A stretch of 64,000 nucleotides of DNA, taken from Clostridia bacterium (GTDB taxonomy: Bacteria > Bacillota > Clostridia > Christensenellales > Aristaeellaceae). The position numbers and the translations under genes are program-made. Below the pieces are notes generated by a model that did no database searches, was not told the DNA's origin, and was given only the letters and a program-made list of their open reading frames with translations. The DNA lies in contig JAFZPV010000048.1 in assembly GCA_017552535.1 (NCBI GenBank), forward strand, positions 1 through 64,000. The letters are read 5' to 3'. Below are positions 63,171 through 64,000 of this stretch, piece after piece. Positions within the stretch are counted from its first letter, which is position 1. The number at the start of each line of letters is the position of its first letter.

Positions 63171-64000
63171 ACACTTTTAAACGCGTGGACCGGGAGGATA
63201 TCGGGTTTTTCCTTAATCTCATGCCGGGCAGGGTGATAACCCAGGACGAATTCATGGCGGATTATACCCACGACGAAATGACCGAATACGGCCACTTCGC
63301 GCCGGAAGCCGTGCTGAAGGCCGAGACCGCGGAAGAGATATGCAGCGTTCTGAAGTACTGCAATGATAAGCGCATCCCGGTAACGCCCCGCGGCGCGGGC
63401 ACGGGCCTGTGCGGCGGATGCGTGGCCATACACGGGGGCGTGGTGCTGTCCACCGAGCGGATGAAAAAGGTGCTCGAGGTGGACGCGCAGAACATGACCG
63501 CCTCGCTTGAGCCCGGCGTGCTTCTGATGGAATTTCCAAAGGCGCTGGAGGGCACGGGGCTGTTCTATCCTCCGGACCCCGGCGAAAAGACCGCCACCAT
63601 GGGCGGCAACGCCATGACCAACGCCGGCGGCATGCGGGCCGTACGCTACGGCGTGACGCGGGATTACATACTGGGCATGGACGTGGCGCTGGCAGACGGA
63701 ACGCTTCTGCACCTTGGCGGCAAGACCGTGAAGACCTCCTCCGGCTACAGCCTTCTCCATCTGATGATCGGCAGCGAGGGCACGCTTGGCGTGCTTACGG
63801 GGCTCACGGTCAAGCTCGTTCCGGAGCCCAAGGTGAACCTGTCGCTTCTGATCCCCTTTGACGAATTGGACGCCTGCATCCAGGCGGTGCCGAAGCTGCT
63901 ATCCTGCGGCTGCGATCCCACGGCGGTGGAGTTCATGCAGCGCGACGTGATCTCCTGCGTGGAGACATATCTGGGCAAGCAGTTTCCGGACACCGCGTCC
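63167..64000 (+). CDS. lctD: FAD-linked 2-hydroxyacid dehydrogenase (GlcD/LctD type), 3' end outside window
   Basis: At least 278 residues, starting with GTG that overlaps the etfA stop; AAGGAGG lies 9-12 bases upstream. The FAD-binding PCMH domain shows VTPRGAGTGLCGGCVAIHGGVVLS and the PPDPGEKTATMGGNAMTNAGGMRAVRYG block, as in glycolate/D-lactate dehydrogenases. With the EtfBA pair it matches the LDH-Etf complex, which drives NAD+-dependent lactate oxidation by confurcation with reduced ferredoxin. The substrate could be another 2-hydroxyacid. The C-terminal half is missing. Confidence 0.88.
   Translation, partial: MNTFKRVDREDIGFFLNLMPGRVITQDEFMADYTHDEMTEYGHFAPEAVLKAETAEEICSVLKYCNDKRIPVTPRGAGTGLCGGCVAIHGGVVLSTERMKKVLEVDAQNMTASLEPGVLLMEFPKALEGTGLFYPPDPGEKTATMGGNAMTNAGGMRAVRYGVTRDYILGMDVALADGTLLHLGGKTVKTSSGYSLLHLMIGSEGTLGVLTGLTVKLVPEPKVNLSLLIPFDELDACIQAVPKLLSCGCDPTAVEFMQRDVISCVETYLGKQFPDTAS

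Overview
The window looks like chromosomal DNA of an anaerobic Bacillota (Clostridia-type) bacterium of moderately high GC. The evidence is strong AGGAGG-like ribosome binding sites, SigA-type promoters, Gram-positive style intrinsic terminators, a CIRCE element, three metabolite or metal riboswitches, an oxygen-sensitive glycyl-radical enzyme with its activase, and a ferredoxin-fused EtfAB next to a lactate-dehydrogenase-type flavoprotein. A xylanase and several other glycosidases suggest a plant-fibre or gut/rumen habitat. The genus cannot be fixed from sequence alone.

Layout. 1-2466: a truncated gene start at the left edge, a decayed gene relic and an MMPL/RND exporter, all on the minus strand. 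2548-3261: hsp20 with a CIRCE operator over its promoter. 3705-4748: a NiCo-type riboswitch and terminator controlling a CDF metal exporter. 4888-12048: a complete F-type ATP synthase operon (atpZ-I-B-E-F-H-A-G-D-C). Its c subunit has a two-carboxylate, Na+-type ion site and its a subunit carries an extra hydrophobic insertion. 12049-16320: a second copy of the relic, then five unrecognised minus-strand genes in three cassettes, each bounded by a short repeat. 16416-19580: a secreted propeller-like protein, a C39-like peptidase and two GNATs. 19792-27191: an alpha/beta hydrolase-membrane fusion, an SDR, a secreted transglutaminase, a Nudix hydrolase, an AAC(3)-like acetyltransferase and a PlsC-like acyltransferase with a zinc ribbon. 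27231-30210: an SH3b protein, GH10 xylanase and DUF4886/SGNH protein. 30411-33055: a SAM-clan riboswitch in front of a small unknown protein, an XRE-HD fusion and small unknown or HEAT-repeat proteins. 33090-37958: two cytoplasmic GDPD-like enzymes, a sialidase-fold protein and an MBL-fold hydrolase. 38214-41438: unknown proteins, then a cobalamin riboswitch controlling a MtaA-like corrinoid methyltransferase. 41535-50148: a second secreted propeller protein, two (alpha/alpha)6 glycosidases, a palindromic repeat, a U32-like Cys-cluster protein, a zincin and an alkaline-phosphatase-superfamily protein. 50320-52686: a DUF4342 protein with a two-component system. 52866-55880: a glycyl-radical enzyme and its activase. 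56113-61015: a 1564-residue repeat-rich surface protein whose leader has a short ORF and a terminator. 61100-64000: etfB, ferredoxin-etfA and a GlcD/LctD-type dehydrogenase (runs off the edge).

How the parts may fit together. The Na+-type c ring and the lct-like module resemble the Na+-based, electron-confurcating lactate metabolism known from Acetobacterium woodii, although no Rnf complex lies in the window. The most unusual structures are the repeat-bounded cassette array at 12.6-16.3 kb, the attenuator-like leader of the giant surface protein, the inserted hydrophobic hairpin in AtpB, and the SAM-clan riboswitch in front of a protein of unknown function.
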